Origin: Campylobacterales bacterium
GTDB lineage: Bacteria; Campylobacterota; Campylobacteria; Campylobacterales; QNZT01
Length of the DNA: 7,478 bases
Reading direction: 5' to 3'
NCBI GenBank assembly: GCA_027080605.1
Contig: JALWRO010000289.1
Span: forward strand, 1 to 7,478
A program made the translations under genes and the position numbers. Of this stretch, positions 6,438 to 7,478 are shown piece by piece (position 1 is the first letter of the stretch; the number at the start of each line of letters is the position of its first letter). The notes under the pieces were generated by a model. It had not been told where the DNA came from, ran no database searches, and saw only the letters and a list, made by a program, of their open reading frames with translations.

Positions 6438-7478
6438 TATATCCCTTCGGGAACGGGGTAGTTTTCAACCACAAAATCGATATCTTTGTCCCCTCTTCCA
6501 CTCAGATTGACCAGGATGGACTCTTTGGGATTCTCTCTCGCCAGCTTCATCGCAAATGCAATGGCATGGGAACTCTCCAGTGCGGGGATAATCCCCTCCA
6601 GTCTTGAGATTTTGTAAAAAGCATCGATCGTCTCTTCGTCGTTTGCCGTGCCGACAATGGTTCTGCCGACTGTTTTCAGGTACGCCTGCTCCGGTCCCAC
6701 GGAGGGGTAATCCAAACCGCTGGCAATACTGTACACCGGCGCCGGTTCGCCCTCTTCGGTCTGTAACATAATCGAATTGAAACCGTGCATAATACCGTCT
6801 TTGCCATACGTCAGACTCGCCGCATTTTCACCCAGTTTCGTCCCTTTTCCCATCGGCTCGACACCGTAGAGTTTGACCGGATCGTCGATAAAACCGCTGA
6901 AGATTCCCATCGCATTGCTGCCGCCGCCGACACACGCCACGACGGAGTCAGGCAACTGCCCGCCGGTCATCTCCATAAACTGCTCACGCGCCTCCATACC
7001 GACGATACTCTGAAAGTCACGTACCATCTTCGGAAACGGATGTGGTCCCACGACCGAACCGATCGCATAAAGCGCCGTATCCGCCTGCGCCACATACGCC
7101 TCGAAACAGCTATCTACCGCCTCTTTGAGCGTTTTGAGCCCGTGTGTCACCGGTACCACCTTCGCACCCAAAATCTGCATGCGGATCACATTCGGCTTCT
7201 CTTTTTCGATATCCACTTCGCCCATATGAATCTCGCACTCCAGCCCGAAATATGCCGCCGCTGTCGCCAGTGCCACGCCGTGCTGTCCCGCGCCGGTCTC
7301 CGCCATGATCTTTTTCTTGCCAAGATATTTCGCCAGCAACGCTTCCGCCATACAGTGGTTGAGCTTGTGCGCACCGGTATGATTCAAATCTTCACGCTTG
7401 AAATAGATACGCCCGCCGCCGCAATAGTCACTCATATTTTTCGCATAATAGACCGGTGTCGGCCGTCCCTGATAATGC
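6437..7478 (-). CDS. trpB: Tryptophan synthase beta subunit, 5' end beyond window
   Basis: A PLP enzyme that condenses indole with L-serine to give L-tryptophan, normally in an alpha2beta2 complex with TrpA. The visible 346 residues begin inside the N-terminal region at HYQGRPTPVYYAKN and keep the frame to the edge, so the Met at 7435 is not the true start; about 50 residues are missing. By Salmonella numbering, the PLP Lys87 is in NHTGAHKLN, catalytic Glu109 in AETGAGQHG, the phosphate-binding loop is GGGSNA, Asp305 is in SGLDYPSVGP, and the cofactor-ring contact serine is in NLSGRGDKD. All are present, so it looks like a functional canonical TrpB1. The usual partner trpA is not next to it; instead the YchJ-like gene follows with a 1-bp overlap (TAGTG). 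Regulation cannot be seen because the upstream region is outside the window. Confidence 0.97.
   Translation of the reverse strand, partial: HYQGRPTPVYYAKNMSDYCGGGRIYFKREDLNHTGAHKLNHCMAEALLAKYLGKKKIMAETGAGQHGVALATAAAYFGLECEIHMGEVDIEKEKPNVIRMQILGAKVVPVTHGLKTLKEAVDSCFEAYVAQADTALYAIGSVVGPHPFPKMVRDFQSIVGMEAREQFMEMTGGQLPDSVVACVGGGSNAMGIFSGFIDDPVKLYGVEPMGKGTKLGENAASLTYGKDGIMHGFNSIMLQTEEGEPAPVYSIASGLDYPSVGPEQAYLKTVGRTIVGTANDEETIDAFYKISRLEGIIPALESSHAIAFAMKLARENPKESILVNLSGRGDKDIDFVVENYPVPEGI

Noticed and set aside
7433..7435. ATG at 7435 as the start of trpB
   Set aside because: The frame stays open to the window edge and encodes the conserved TrpB segment GRPTPVYYAKN upstream of this codon, so it is an internal Met.

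Overview
The window looks like a chromosomal segment from a Gram-negative bacterium, most likely a sulfur-oxidising Campylobacterota (Sulfurimonas/Sulfuricurvum/Sulfurovum type). That placement is inference: it rests on the style of the proteins, moderate GC and very tightly packed genes, and no rRNA or other marker is present to confirm it. All genes but one lie on the minus strand.

Right part (about 6033-7478, minus strand): the C-terminal ~346 residues of tryptophan synthase beta subunit (trpB, cut by the window edge), followed with a one-base overlap by a small YchJ-family SEC-C zinc-binding protein. A short perfect hairpin lies where this pair meets the convergent plus-strand gene.

Middle (5280-6023, plus strand): a 247-residue P-loop protein resembling the HerA/FtsK/VirB4 class of DNA- or protein-translocating ATPases. 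Walker A is intact, but the Walker B Asp-Glu appears to be replaced by Gln-Pro. Its function is unknown. It has a well-formed sigma-70-like promoter (TTGCAC-17 bp-TATACT). The 172-bp divergent intergenic region upstream also holds a perfect 18-bp palindrome, a good candidate operator between the two divergent transcription units.

Left part (1-5107, minus strand): a tripartite efflux operon read in the order RND inner-membrane permease (1032 aa, HAE-like), short secreted periplasmic adaptor (235 aa), TolC-family outer-membrane channel (390 aa), then the start of a second, membrane-anchored adaptor that runs off the window. Junctions are 4-bp overlap, 2-bp gap and 4-bp gap, and two of the three have a strong Shine-Dalgarno sequence within the end of the preceding gene, so the genes are almost certainly co-transcribed and translationally coupled. 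Permease, adaptor and channel would form an envelope-spanning proton-driven pump. The second adaptor probably links the same channel to another transporter (ABC or RND) beyond the window.

I found no tRNA, rRNA, CRISPR array, insertion sequence or obvious mobile element. Most of the window is ordinary accessory or housekeeping sequence. The least explained parts are the degenerate HerA-like ATPase and the palindrome beside its promoter.
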